Shown here one piece after another: positions 42,406-52,504 of a stretch of 64,000 nucleotides of DNA (position 1 is its first letter; each line of letters begins with the position of its first letter). Source of the stretch: Thereva unica. Lineage: Eukaryota > Arthropoda > Insecta > Diptera > Therevidae. The translations under genes and the position numbers were made by a program. The stretch is taken from the NCBI GenBank assembly GCA_949987705.1, contig OX465281.1:84534543-84598542 (forward strand). The letters run 5' to 3'. The notes beneath the pieces are model-generated. The model saw only the letters and a list, made by a program, of their open reading frames with translations. It ran no database searches and had not been told where the DNA came from.

Positions 42406-45400
42406 TTAACAAATAGGCAGCTTGATGACTTTGTTAACGCTACGGTCTAAGACTCCCTTCTGTGTCTTAATGGTAATAACACGTACTAAATTATCTGCTC
42501 CAGGATGACAGGTTAATATACAGCCCATCAACCACTTCGCTGGGGGCAGATTTTCTTCTTTGATGAGCACTAAATCTCCAGTATGTAGATTTGGTTTTGA
42601 TGTTTTCCACTTGGACCGTTCTTGTAGTCCTGCAATGTACTCATGTCTCCATCTCCGCCAAAAGCTCTGCATCATAGCCTGAAGATGTTTCCACCTTCCT
42701 AAGCGAGTAATTTTGAGTTCACTTAACTCCGTTTCGGGAAGAGTTGTTGGTGGTTCTCCTATTAAAAAATGGCCTGGTGTTAGTGGCTCTAAGTCATTTG
42801 GATCACTAGAGAGTGCACCATAAGGACGCGAATTAAGAAGTGATTCAATTTGACAGAGGATAGTAGTCATTTCTTCAAAAGTAAGTGAGGTTTCTCCTAT
42901 GGCACGTCGAAGATGCCATTTTATAGATTTTATTCCGGCCTCCCAAAGGCCTCCAAAATGTGGAGCTCCAGGAGGAATAAATTTCCAAATTATTTGATTC
43001 TGCGAAAGATAGTGATTAGTGATTGAGTTCAGCGCATTAGCAGTAGCGATTTCATGCAGTTCTTTCAAATGTCTTCTACCACCAACAAAGTTCGTACCAT
43101 TGTCGCAAAATATATGGGTTGGTATACCGCGTCTGGCGGAGAATCGTCGCAGCGCTGCTACAAAGGCGTCTGCATTCAAACTAGAAACCAGTTCTAGATG
43201 GATTGCTTTGGTTGCAAAGCACACAAACAACGCTATATATCCTTTGAAGGGCCGAACACCACGACTGATACGTGAGACGAGCTTCACTGGTCCTGCATAA
43301 TCGATACCTACTTTAGAAAAAGGTCGAGACACGGTAACTCTTGCTGTTGGAAGATTGCCCATAAGTTGCGATGTTTTGGCTGCTCTATATCGACAGCATG
43401 TGATGCATTCGTAACAGACCTTCTTCACTAGACTGCGAGCTCCAATGATCCAATATCTTTGACGAATTAAGCTAAGAAGTAAAGCCATTCCTGGATGAAG
43501 ATGTATTCGATGCATTTCATACACCAACAATAAAGTTAGAGGATGACTCTTTGGCAGTATGATTGGATGTCTTGCTTTGAAGTACAAGCCGGAATTCTCT
43601 AAACGTCCGCCAACACGAAGTAAATTGTTATCGTCAATAAATGGGTGAAGACCTGTCAATGGACCTTTACTGGAAAGTGTACCCTTTGATTTCAGAGATG
43701 AGATTTCTGTGGAAAAGGCTGATTTTTGAACTAGTTTTAAACAAGTCCTTGTTGCGCTGATGATATCGCTTGCTGACAGAGCCTTAATCATACGATTTTC
43801 CTTGGGTACGTTGCAGTTCTCATAAAAACGCCGACAGTGTGCCATTATTCGTACCAGATGAGAAAATGATGAAATTCGGCTTGTAAGTGATGTGAGAAGA
43901 TCATCCTTCACATTATTTAAGCAAGCTAATAAAGATTGTTTTTTTGCTTCCTTCTTAATTTCTCTGATTGAGGCCTTGAGCTTAGTATCTGGCCAATTTA
44001 CTGGCTCTTCAGACAGCCAATGTGGTCCCTGCCACCAGATGTCCAATCCGACTAATGTCCTTGGTGAAATTCCGCGCGAAGCTATATCTGCTGGATTGTC
44101 AGATGAAGATACATGCCGCCAAATAGTGGTAGGTAATAGGTCCATTATTTCTGAAATAAATAAAAATTCATCATTTACTGGATCCCATTGGATTCCTAAT
44201 ACCTTTGCTATGCTACTACCGTCGTCGATTAAAACACAACTGTCCTTGTCATTGTTAGCCCGGTTGAAGTTTAAGAATTCAGGTGAATTGGATCTCCATT
44301 TTGTGAGATTGAAGCCGTTTTTTCGCAGTATTTCCGTTAAGTCTGCCTTCATTGCTAATGCGTCTCTGAGGCAACTAGCCCCACTTAACAAATCGTCCAC
44401 ATAGAAATCCTTGTCAATAATTGCCGATGCAGCCGGAAACAAGACTTTGTTATCCTCACTGATCTTCTTCAGAACTCTTGTGGCTAGAAAAGGAGCTGAA
44501 GCTGTCCCATACGTGACGGTAGTTAGCCTGTAGTGTTTAATTAGGTTCGTTGTTTCATCTCTCCAAACAATTCTTTGAAAATCCCGGTCTGTCGGCGTAA
44601 TCAATACCTGACGGTACATTTTTTCAATGTCCGCCGAAAATGCAATCTCAAATTTTCTAAAATTTATAAGGATGGAAGTTAAATCACTTTGTATCGTTGG
44701 TCCTACCATTAGCTTGCTATTAAGAGAAATTCCTACAGATGAGTTGCAAGAGCCGTCAAAAACTACTCGTATCTTCCTTACTGGAGAATTCTTGAAAACG
44801 GCATGATGTGGCAGATAAAAGGTTTTTGCATTTTCAATTTTAATTTCGTTTGAGGGTATTTCTTCCATATGCCCGAGTTCCTCATACTCTTTCATAAATT
44901 GTCGGTATTGTTCCTTGAAAGATGAGTCCTTAGCAAATCGACGTTCCATAGCATAAAGTCTGGTTAAAGCATTACGTAGAGATTCTCCAAGTGCCGGAGA
45001 ATCCTCTTTAAACGGTAAAGAAACTACGCATCGTCCAGAACAATCACGAAAAAAGTTCGCTTGGAAATGTCTTTCACATTGAGCTTCTTCGTTTGTAAGG
45101 CTTCTCGTGTTGGTCACCACTTCCTCGATTTTCCAGAAACGAGTCAGCGATTTGTCGATGTCAATAGCAGATAAACAAGCAACTGCCATTTTGCAGTTTT
45201 CTGATACATGGCCTGGTATAATCCAACCAAAGATAGTTTCTTGTGCAATTATGTGACCATTTTCATCGCGGGTTTGTCCTGGAAGAAGTACTTCGAAAAC
45301 TTGATCTGACCCCAAGATAACGTCTATTTCTGATGGTTCAAAAAACTTCGGATCGGCTAGAGGTAATTCGTTTATATAACTTCTAGAAACGGTAATCTTT

Positions 45401-46992
45401 TCTGAAGGGACTAATGAAGTTAATTTCTTCATTACGAAGGCAACTGTAGTTACTTTAGACATAGGGTTCCAGCGTGAGCATATATTTAGATGGACCCTTC
45501 CTTTAGTAATTCCAGCTTCTTTGGCAGACAACCCGTTAATTAGAAGCCGAGCATTATCTCTTTTTAGTAACAACCGTTGAGCACAAGCTTCAGAGATAAG
45601 TGATATTTGTGAACCAGAGTCCAATAGTAACCTGCAGGCCTGAAGAGTCCCTTGACTGTCAAGAATATTCACCTCTGCTGTTGGCAACAAGGAGCATGAC
45701 CTTCCTTTCTTAACCAAGGTACTAAGCGAAGACAGTTCAGCTGATTGTTGTAATGGCTCGGGGCTCGCTGATGCTGTTCTGTGCTGTGTTGGGTTTGATT
45801 GTGATGAATCGTGCAGTAATGGATGATGTTGACCTTTACAAAATTTGCATCGAACCTTGGAGTAGCAAACACGCACTGTATGCGTGGGGCTCAAGCACTT
45901 AAAACATAGAGAATTAGTAAGTACAAAGTTTCTTCTAATACTTGCGGCATCAGCTCTAAACTGAGCACATTGGTACAGAAAATGGTCAGCTTTACATTTC
46001 GGACAACCTTCGTTTAAGGTTTTGGCTGGCGTGACATGTAGCGACTTTACTTGATGGGTTGAGCGCTTTGAAATGGTGGCACAAGTTTCGAGACCATCGC
46101 ACCTCCTGGTAAGAAACTTTAAAAATACATAAAAGGTTGGAAAGTCTACTGCAGCAACTTCCTTAATCCATAAATCCCGTGTATCTGAATCTAATTTTGT
46201 AACGGCAATGTGAATAAGCCATGGGTCTCTATTTTCCGCTTCTGCACCTAGCGCCTTCAGATCCCTGATTACCTCATCACTGACGTCACACAATTGCCTT
46301 AATGCCTTCACATTGACTTGGTTTAATTGAGGTTGTTCAATATATGTCCTTAGAAAGCTTGTAACGATTTGGGGCTTTTTGTCAAACCGCGCTTTTAGTT
46401 TCTCCCAAGCCTCGTTGTAGTTAGCATCAGTTATAGATAAATGTCTAATTAAATTTGCGGCATTGCCCTTTAGAAGCCCTTTCAAATATTGCAGCTTCTG
46501 AGCTGGTGACAGAGATGTGCTAGTATGCACCGTAGCTTCAAAAAGATTTTGAAAGGACGACCATTCCCTATAATCGCCAGTAAATGGAGGTATACTTAGA
46601 CGAGGTAATTTAGAGGTAGCGTTATTGTTTTCTCTCTGACAATCTTGAACGAATAAATGTTGTTGTTGTAAGACATTTGTTAGTGTAGCATTTGGATCAT
46701 GACTCTCTTCTGATGTAGATGGTCGTTTGAGGTTTAACGCACTTGTCAACATAGCTATTGCTTCAAAAAAATTGTTTTCAAACTCTTCCATCTCAGAAAC
46801 TTGGCCCTCAATGGTACACAAACTATCCTCTATTTCGCAAAACTTCGTCCATGTCTCTCTCAATTTGTCCAGTCGCACTGTAATCTCTTCGATGCTATTG
46901 TTAATTGTTGCCTTCTCTGCAAATGTTTTTATGCGGGTAATAGTAGCCTTCACTCTACCTCGTTTTTGAATGAGTACAGCTCTTTCAGCCAT
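42406..46992 (-). CDS. BEL/Pao Gag-Pol polyprotein with RNase H deletion
   Basis: 1528 residues, uninterrupted, starting MAERAVLIQKRG just inside the PBS. Gag: a DUF1759-like region (about 145-230, KLQYLKGLLKGNA), then zinc knuckles CPKC (about 328), CFKC and CKFC. Aspartic protease: LLLDSGSQISLIS (about 457). RT: the VVFDGSCNSS block, then FYVDDLLSG (about 861-867). Directly after LGIQWDPVNDEFLF (about 945) the chain jumps to a WRHVSSSDNPADIASRG segment that normally closes RNase H, so the RT connection and RNase H core are missing in frame, a few hundred residues by family comparison. Integrase: HHCC zinc site, IDYAGP, FCDNGTNF (about 1296) and WEAGIKS. The C-terminal DUF5641-like domain ends in KLPIC. 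It would need RNase H in trans. Confidence 0.95.
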   Translation of the reverse strand: MAERAVLIQKRGRVKATITRIKTFAEKATINNSIEEITVRLDKLRETWTKFCEIEDSLCTIEGQVSEMEEFENNFFEAIAMLTSALNLKRPSTSEESHDPNATLTNVLQQQHLFVQDCQRENNNATSKLPRLSIPPFTGDYREWSSFQNLFEATVHTSTSLSPAQKLQYLKGLLKGNAANLIRHLSITDANYNEAWEKLKARFDKKPQIVTSFLRTYIEQPQLNQVNVKALRQLCDVSDEVIRDLKALGAEAENRDPWLIHIAVTKLDSDTRDLWIKEVAAVDFPTFYVFLKFLTRRCDGLETCATISKRSTHQVKSLHVTPAKTLNEGCPKCKADHFLYQCAQFRADAASIRRNFVLTNSLCFKCLSPTHTVRVCYSKVRCKFCKGQHHPLLHDSSQSNPTQHRTASASPEPLQQSAELSSLSTLVKKGRSCSLLPTAEVNILDSQGTLQACRLLLDSGSQISLISEACAQRLLLKRDNARLLINGLSAKEAGITKGRVHLNICSRWNPMSKVTTVAFVMKKLTSLVPSEKITVSRSYINELPLADPKFFEPSEIDVILGSDQVFEVLLPGQTRDENGHIIAQETIFGWIIPGHVSENCKMAVACLSAIDIDKSLTRFWKIEEVVTNTRSLTNEEAQCERHFQANFFRDCSGRCVVSLPFKEDSPALGESLRNALTRLYAMERRFAKDSSFKEQYRQFMKEYEELGHMEEIPSNEIKIENAKTFYLPHHAVFKNSPVRKIRVVFDGSCNSSVGISLNSKLMVGPTIQSDLTSILINFRKFEIAFSADIEKMYRQVLITPTDRDFQRIVWRDETTNLIKHYRLTTVTYGTASAPFLATRVLKKISEDNKVLFPAASAIIDKDFYVDDLLSGASCLRDALAMKADLTEILRKNGFNLTKWRSNSPEFLNFNRANNDKDSCVLIDDGSSIAKVLGIQWDPVNDEFLFISEIMDLLPTTIWRHVSSSDNPADIASRGISPRTLVGLDIWWQGPHWLSEEPVNWPDTKLKASIREIKKEAKKQSLLACLNNVKDDLLTSLTSRISSFSHLVRIMAHCRRFYENCNVPKENRMIKALSASDIISATRTCLKLVQKSAFSTEISSLKSKGTLSSKGPLTGLHPFIDDNNLLRVGGRLENSGLYFKARHPIILPKSHPLTLLLVYEMHRIHLHPGMALLLSLIRQRYWIIGARSLVKKVCYECITCCRYRAAKTSQLMGNLPTARVTVSRPFSKVGIDYAGPVKLVSRISRGVRPFKGYIALFVCFATKAIHLELVSSLNADAFVAALRRFSARRGIPTHIFCDNGTNFVGGRRHLKELHEIATANALNSITNHYLSQNQIIWKFIPPGAPHFGGLWEAGIKSIKWHLRRAIGETSLTFEEMTTILCQIESLLNSRPYGALSSDPNDLEPLTPGHFLIGEPPTTLPETELSELKITRLGRWKHLQAMMQSFWRRWRHEYIAGLQERSKWKTSKPNLHTGDLVLIKEENLPPAKWLMGCILTCHPGADNLVRVITIKTQKGVLDRSVNKVIKLPIC

Positions 46993-47077
46993 TTTTCCTA
47001 CAATTATTTAATTATTCCTTGTCTCGATTTAAATACTTATCTGGTCTTTTATTTTGAAAGTAGTAATATGCCTTTCA

Positions 47078-47094
47078 TCCGGCTCGAAGGACCA
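47078..47094 (-). promoter_or_regulatory. BEL primer binding site (tRNA-Tyr)
   Basis: In element orientation TGGTCCTTCGAGCCGGA follows the 5' LTR with no gap. Its complement matches the 3' end of eukaryotic tRNA-Tyr including CCA, from memory of that tRNA. Confidence 0.8.
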
Positions 47095-47392
47095 TGAATT
47101 GGCTTCTTCACTCGAAGGACCAATATGTTTAACGAATGTTCTTTTCTTCAGCACGTTGAAGTTTTGAATATAAATGATGTAAAGAATTTCCCTTTATCGG
47201 AATCTTTATTGAATCTTTTCCAAAAAGGTGAATGACAATGAATGAATAAAAATTAAAACAAAATTTCATAGCTAACTTGAATACAAAAATTAAATCAAGT
47301 AAGGCTAACTTGATAACAAAAAATAGCTAAGTGAATTTGACCAGTAAACATAGGAATGCAAACTTAACAAAACGGGTTAACTATCTCGAACA
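47095..47392 (-). repeat. BEL 5' LTR
   Basis: 298 bp, carries the element promoter in minus orientation. Followed on the right by the CTTCT target duplication at 47393-47397. Confidence 0.93.
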
Positions 47393-47645
47393 CTTCTTTT
47401 TTCAGTAATAAGTTCTGTAGCTCTCTGTTTTAAATATGGATTAGATAAATACTTTTTGAAGTAGCAGAAGGAGAAACATTATTTATAGCGCTATTTTTCT
47501 TTATAACATTTGATTGGATTCTGATTTGTTAAAGAGGCTGAAATTTCACAAATATTATAAAATTTTTATGAAGCCACGAGGATTTTCAAAGCGCGACGAG
47601 GACTGAGGACAAAACTCATGAAAAGAGGACAATCCTCGTCAAACG

Positions 47646-47934
47646 ATTTTTACCTGGACCTTTTGGACTGACAAGTCCCGGTTCATCATTTTCTCTGCAT
47701 ATTCTTTACAGTCGGAATGTTATGGCTACATTTTGAATTTGAGCCCCTTTGAAGGCGGCTTCTTTTGTCTGTAGTCTTCGCTACTGCTTTATTAGTTTAT
47801 GGCCTTGTTTGTTCAGAATAGAATTGGTGCCTAGTGTCTCGTGCGTTCGCATATTTGTCGCCTTGTTGAGATGCCGATTTTATTGTAAACCCCTTTTAAA
47901 ATAACGTGTCTTAAGAGTATTTTTGAGTGTAACA
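47646..47934 (-). repeat. Gypsy 3' LTR, proximal piece
   Basis: Matches 53156-53460 from TTTTTACCTGGACC to GAGTGTAACA apart from a short indel near 47920 (the 5' LTR has an extra CCTACTCACCCAGC block). It is followed by the internal PPT-side sequence GCTCGGCCATCC. Confidence 0.88.
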
Positions 47935-47970
47935 GCTCGGCCATCCTGAGATGCGAACGTCCCCGTTCGC

Positions 47971-49077
47971 TTATGGTTCAGGTCCTTCTTCATCAGTATC
48001 CGATATTCCTCCTGGCGGAATCCATCGTTTGAGATGATCTATCGATTCGACGTTTTCGAATCTTGCACCTCTACTTCGTGTTGAGCCGGGTAATTCCTTT
48101 ACCACATACCGATCGTGAGGCAACTTTTTCGTAATTCGGAATGGCCCTTTGTATTTAGGTAAGAGCTTCTTGCTCTGACCTTCGGCTGTATATTTCTTCC
48201 TAACAAGTACTAATTCTCCTACACCATAACCTTTTGTTTTAGTTCTTTTCTTATTGTATCTTTCCTTTTGTTTCGTTTGATTTTCTTTAATGAGCTTTAC
48301 AACTTTTTCTCGTTCGTCGGCAATGCTGGTGATTGAGTTTTCATCTAAAGCGATTTCATTTGTCAGTAATGAGTCTGCAGGTGCCCTGGGTTTATATCCG
48401 TATAGGAGCTCGCTAGCTGTTTTCTTTGTTATGCTATGAACACTGTTATTGATGGCAAATTGTATTTGATTTAAATCCTTGTCCCATTTTGTATCTTCCC
48501 TAGCTGTCGTGGCAAGTGATGCGAGTATAGTAGAATTAAAGCGTTCCACTTGTCCGTTTGCTCTTGGAGTTGATAGTGCATTTTGCACATGTTTAATTCC
48601 TGTTTGCTCGCAAAAGTTTTTAAACGCTTTTGATGTGTAACTTGTGCCCTTATCGGTTATGATACGACGTGGTACTCCAAATTGGCTTATTATTTGTTCT
48701 AAAAATCTCAATACTGGTGATGTTTTTGTATCCTTGACTGCATTCAAAAATGTGTATTTCGTGAAGGCTTCAACGCAGACTATGAGGAACTTTTTGCCAC
48801 TTGTGCTTCGGACGAAAGGACCTAGGTGGTCCATGTGAATAGTGTCGAAAGGAGTGCTGATCTTTTCTATGGGGTTTAATAATCCTGCTTGCTTCCCGGC
48901 GGGTTGTTTATGGTAAAGGCAACGTAAACAGCTACTTATGTATCGTTGAACGTAATTTCGCATGTTTGGAAACCAGTAGTTTTCACAAATCTTCTTTAAA
49001 GTTTTTTCTATAGCGAAGTGTCCAAACTCATCATGTGTGGACCGAACTATTTTATTTCTCATTCCTCTAGGTACCAA
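47971..49077 (-). pseudogene. Gypsy integrase
   Basis: 368 residues with the zinc-binding pattern THDEFGHF...SSCLRC, catalytic aspartates in HMDHLGPF and IITDKGTSY, and glutamate in NGQVERFNS. The C-terminal part has GVGELVLVRKK and KYKGPFRITKKL. No chromodomain. All integrase signatures are intact. The frame starts after stops and frameshifts that separate it from RNase H, so it cannot be made as part of a normal Pol protein. Confidence 0.9.
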
Positions 49078-49302
49078 CCACTTTAATCCCTTCTCAGTGA
49101 TTTTATATACTCTTTCATTTTCGAGTTTGTAATCTTTATGAATATTTTTTTCATATTCACTAATTGGTTTTTTTAAATAATACTTCGTGTATGTGTTTCA
49201 CCCTTTCGTCTGTTAGTTGGCTCGCCAGAACCCAATCAGCGGTTTCGATTCGTAGAATTTCTCGTTGTTCGTTTTTAATTTCTTTCTCGGCAAAATTTCT
49301 GC

Positions 49303-49650
49303 TCAAAGCATCCACGTGAGCCATTTTAGTCCCGGGCGGTGTTCAATGTCAAATGTGAATTCCTGAAGTGCAAGCCACCATCTGGCAATTTTTGGGAGTA
49401 AATCACGCTTACTTGCTGCTGTTTTAATTGCATTACAATCGGTAACTACTTTAAATTTGATATCCAAAAGGTACACTCGAAATTTCCTCAGCGTTTCTAC
49501 CACAGCTAGTGTTTCTAACTCGTAGGAGTGATATTTCTCTTCAGTTGGTGACGTTCGTCGACTGTAAAATGCTACAGGATGTTGTTTGTTTGCTGCGTCT
49601 TTTTGAAGTAATATTCCCGCTAAGCCGTGTTTACTGGCATCTGTGTGCAC
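49303..49650 (-). pseudogene. Gypsy RNase H
   Basis: The frame has VHTDASKHGLAGILLQ-type sequence (first aspartate), YELETLAVVE (glutamate) and VVTDCNAIK (aspartate), the RNase H active site, ending near EHRPG. It is in the same frame as the RT piece but separated by the TGA at 49711-49713. At about 49330 one missing base shifts the normal PG-x-MAHVDALS continuation out of frame, giving the stop at 49303. Confidence 0.85.
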
Positions 49651-49710
49651 TTCTGTTTCGGCTTTTGGATTATAAATTGTTAGTACAGGCCTCTTTACTA
49701 AATGTTCTTT

Positions 49711-51417
49711 TCATCCTTGGAATGCATTTTGTTCGAGTTCTGTCCATACCCATTTCTGCTCCTTTCGTAGTAGGTTTGTTAAAGGTTTTACCACAAGTGC
49801 GTAATCTTTTATAAATTGCCTAAAGAAACCAGTTAGACCTAGGAATTGTCTAACTTGATGAACGTTTTTGGGTACTGGGAATTCCTTTACACATTCTATT
49901 TTCTTCAGTCCTGGTCTTATGCCTTTGGCATCAACATCAAATCCTAGATAAGAGATTGAAGTCTCGAAGAAATAGCATTTTTCGGGTTTCAACGTAAGGT
50001 GATTTGGAGCTAAAACTTCTAAAACATTTGTTAATCGCCCTATACCATCGTCGACATCTTTCGATGGTATTAATATATCATCCAAATACACTACCGCTTC
50101 TGTACCTCTAAGTGGTCCCAAAATCTTATTCATCATTCTTTGGAATATACTTGGAGCGGTACTAATACCAAATGGCATTCTATTGAATTCGTACTGACCA
50201 TCCGGCGTTACAAATGATGTTTTATTCTTAGAAGTTTCTTCGACGGGCACTTGATAGTACCCGGACGCCAAATCCAGGGTAGTGAAGTATGCGTACCCTT
50301 GTAGTTGATCCAACTGGTCATCTATTCGCGGCAATGGAAATTTATCCTGTTTTAAGTTTTGATTTAATCTACGGTAATCTATACAGAGCCGTTGCTCACC
50401 GTTTTTATTTTTTACTAATAATACCGGTGAGGCAAATGGAGAGGATGATTCCCTATATTTTAGTAGGTCATTCACGATCTCCTTGACCTTTTGCCTACTC
50501 GAAGGATTCATGCGATAAGGTTTGTAGACTATCGGTTTCTCATTTAATAACTCAATCTTTAATTCCGCGGCTGTCGTATATCCTAAATTATCCAATGACG
50601 ACGCAAAACAATGTTCGAACCTCTGGAGCAGTGATATTAACTTAGCTTTTTGACTGGTAGATAAGCTTTCACCAATGTTTAAATTGTGAAATATATCCGT
50701 TTTTGATCTTTCAGGAAAATATATTTCCACATCATCCTGAAAGTCGCAATTTTCTCCTCGAACAAATCCTTTATTGATTTTTATTGTCACTTCCTTATCA
50801 TTGGGATTTATAACGGGTACTATATATTCATTATTTTCGTTTGCCTCGATTATACATCTCAAAACTAAATATTCCTTGTTTTCCTGCATTCTAGTGCTCG
50901 AGTTAATATAAAGGCATCCTGTTGTTTCAGCCTTACAACTGATATTGACAATATGTTTCGGAGGTAGAACTGTTGCCCGATTAGCCCAAAGGGGAATTTT
51001 TCTCCGCGGTAAATCTATAATCCCGGGTAATTTGATGAAGTCATTATTAAATAATCTGAATTGTTTTGCGTCTTTATAAATTATTACGTTATTTGATTCC
51101 GTAAACGGTTGACCTATTATTGCTGCTATATTCTGAACATTGTTGGGTACCACTACGAAATCAGTGAAACACTCTGCTTCGTCCACTCTAACTTTAATAT
51201 TTTTCACAGTCCCTAAGGAGTTTATGGAACCTCCGGCAAAACCCTTTATTTTAATGATTTCATTAGTGTTTAAATTTAGATTCAACGTTTCCACTACAAC
51301 CTTCTTTAAAGTGTTACATTCTGATCCCAAGTCGATAAATGCTTCTACCTCGATATCATTTATATAAACGTTCATAAAAAATTTCTTACCTGGGGTTTCA
51401 TTTGTTTCGGTGATCAT
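49711..51417 (-). pseudogene. Gypsy protease and reverse transcriptase
   Basis: 568 residues. The N-terminal protease-like region has AFIDLGSECNTL (about 30-42), with leucine in place of the usual serine or threonine after the aspartate. RT motifs: RLCIDYRRLNQ, PRIDDQLDQLQG, TTLDLASGYYQ, GISTAPSIFQRMMN and VVYLDDILI (about 435-444), then LGFDVDAKGIRPG. Premature TGA at 49711-49713 separates it from RNase H. Upstream, the same frame reaches gag across a TAG and a TGA. Confidence 0.9.
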
Positions 51418-51486
51418 GATTTCCTTTGGCGCCTGCTTTGCCTGAGGTAAACTTCATTCACATTTTCCGGAATGATATTTGTTACA

Positions 51487-52338
51487 CTAGTCACACAATC
51501 TTTTGCTCCTGCAATTCGGTAGTAAGTGATCCCTGCTTCCACATCCGCAGCACTTACGACGCTCTTCACGTACATCATATTTTACTCTTTTAGTATCCTT
51601 ATAGTTCTCTTCATATCTGCTGCTTGTCGGTTTTAACATCTTATGGTTTCCTTCTCTTATGCTGCTCTCGATTGATATGAAATACTTCACAAGATCTTCC
51701 GGTTGTTCGTAGTTTTGTGCTTTCGCAGACATTTTAATACTATTGTCTGGAACTCCATCGATGATACACGACACTGCTTTTCTTCCAGATATTTCGCACA
51801 TATCTAATAGCACCAATTTGTCGTAATAATATTGCACGATGGATTCTCCATTTAATTTTTTTCTCTTAAGCATCGTTGTGAGCATCTCCGCAAAGTCGTT
51901 TTCCACCGGGAAACCACTTATAAGCTTCTCTTTCCACTGTTCCCATGTAAAACTTATACTGGGTAATTTATCGTACCATGTTTTGGCGTAGCCTCTCAAC
52001 TTTCCAGTGGCAAAACACGCTGTTGTGACTTCATTCCAGCCATATATTTGTTTTAATTGGTCCACTTTATTGACCCAAGATACCACACTCGAAGTTTTGT
52101 CACTCGGATCGAATATAGGGATTGATTCACTACCCATTGTAGAGTTCCTCTGGGAATTCGATGCCATCATATTGGTTGTTAGAGCACTCACTAAATTCAC
52201 CAAGTCTTTAGTTTGAGTAGAAGCACCTACTTCGCCTTTGCATGACGAATTTTCGCTGTCGGTAATACTTGAAGTGTCCTCAAATTCTTGTTCCTTCCAT
52301 GCTAAAGCCGCACGTTTTCTTTGCACTTTTCTTAGCAT
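51487..52338 (-). pseudogene. Gypsy Gag
   Basis: 283 residues. The capsid-like part has IPIFDPSDKTSSVVSWVNKV, AKTWYDKLPS and LIQYYYDKL-type motifs found in insect Gypsy Gags; the end has a zinc knuckle CCGCGSRDHLLPNC (CX2CX4HX4C). A TAG (51487-51489) falls within what looks like a second knuckle, since the same frame continues CNKYHSGKC and reaches another TGA before the protease-RT frame. The TAG is therefore probably a nonsense mutation rather than the natural Gag end, though readthrough is possible. Confidence 0.85.
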
Positions 52339-52488
52339 GTTTATTTATTTATTATATGTTATATATGTATGTATATTTACTGTTAAATTAAACTATACAA
52401 CGATTACAAGCACACCTCACACTTCTGAGAGTTTTATTCTCCTCCCCTCACAGACTATGCCAACACTGGATGGATCTGGTCAATTCAG

Positions 52489-52504
52489 ATCCCACTTCTG
52501 AAGT
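52489..52504 (-). promoter_or_regulatory. Gypsy primer binding region (tRNA-Leu-like)
   Basis: The plus strand reads ATCCCACTTCTGA just inside the 5' LTR, matching the 3' part of tRNA-Leu from memory. The expected terminal CCA complement is replaced by AGTT, so priming may use an internal tRNA position or the end has mutated. Confidence 0.55.

Larger units (their letters stand above)
42079..47392 (-). mobile_element. BEL/Pao retrotransposon, complete LTRs
   Basis: LTRs of 298 bp (42079-42376 and 47095-47392) are nearly identical, starting TGTTCGAGATAG in element orientation and ending CCAATTCA. CTTCT flanks both sides (42074-42078, 47393-47397), the 5-bp duplication typical of BEL/Pao. The PBS (47078-47094) abuts the 5' LTR and a purine-rich tract (42377-42391) precedes the 3' LTR. 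One long ORF (46992-42406) fills the interior. LTR identity and an open frame indicate recent insertion. Confidence 0.95.
41739..47645 (-). mobile_element. hAT-like fragment carrying the BEL element
   Basis: The two flanks of the BEL element (41739-42078 and 47398-47645) form one segment of about 590 bp inside the Gypsy LTR. It starts TAGGGTTGCCAATTTTT, resembling hAT-type termini. The minus strand from 41929 encodes a short peptide with KKPKRATKFNSDWL and KPWLKRISDQKAFC, which resembles the basic lead-in to a BED-type zinc finger of hAT transposases. No matching right terminus or 8-bp duplication exists, so the right end and part of the LTR were deleted. Confidence 0.55.
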
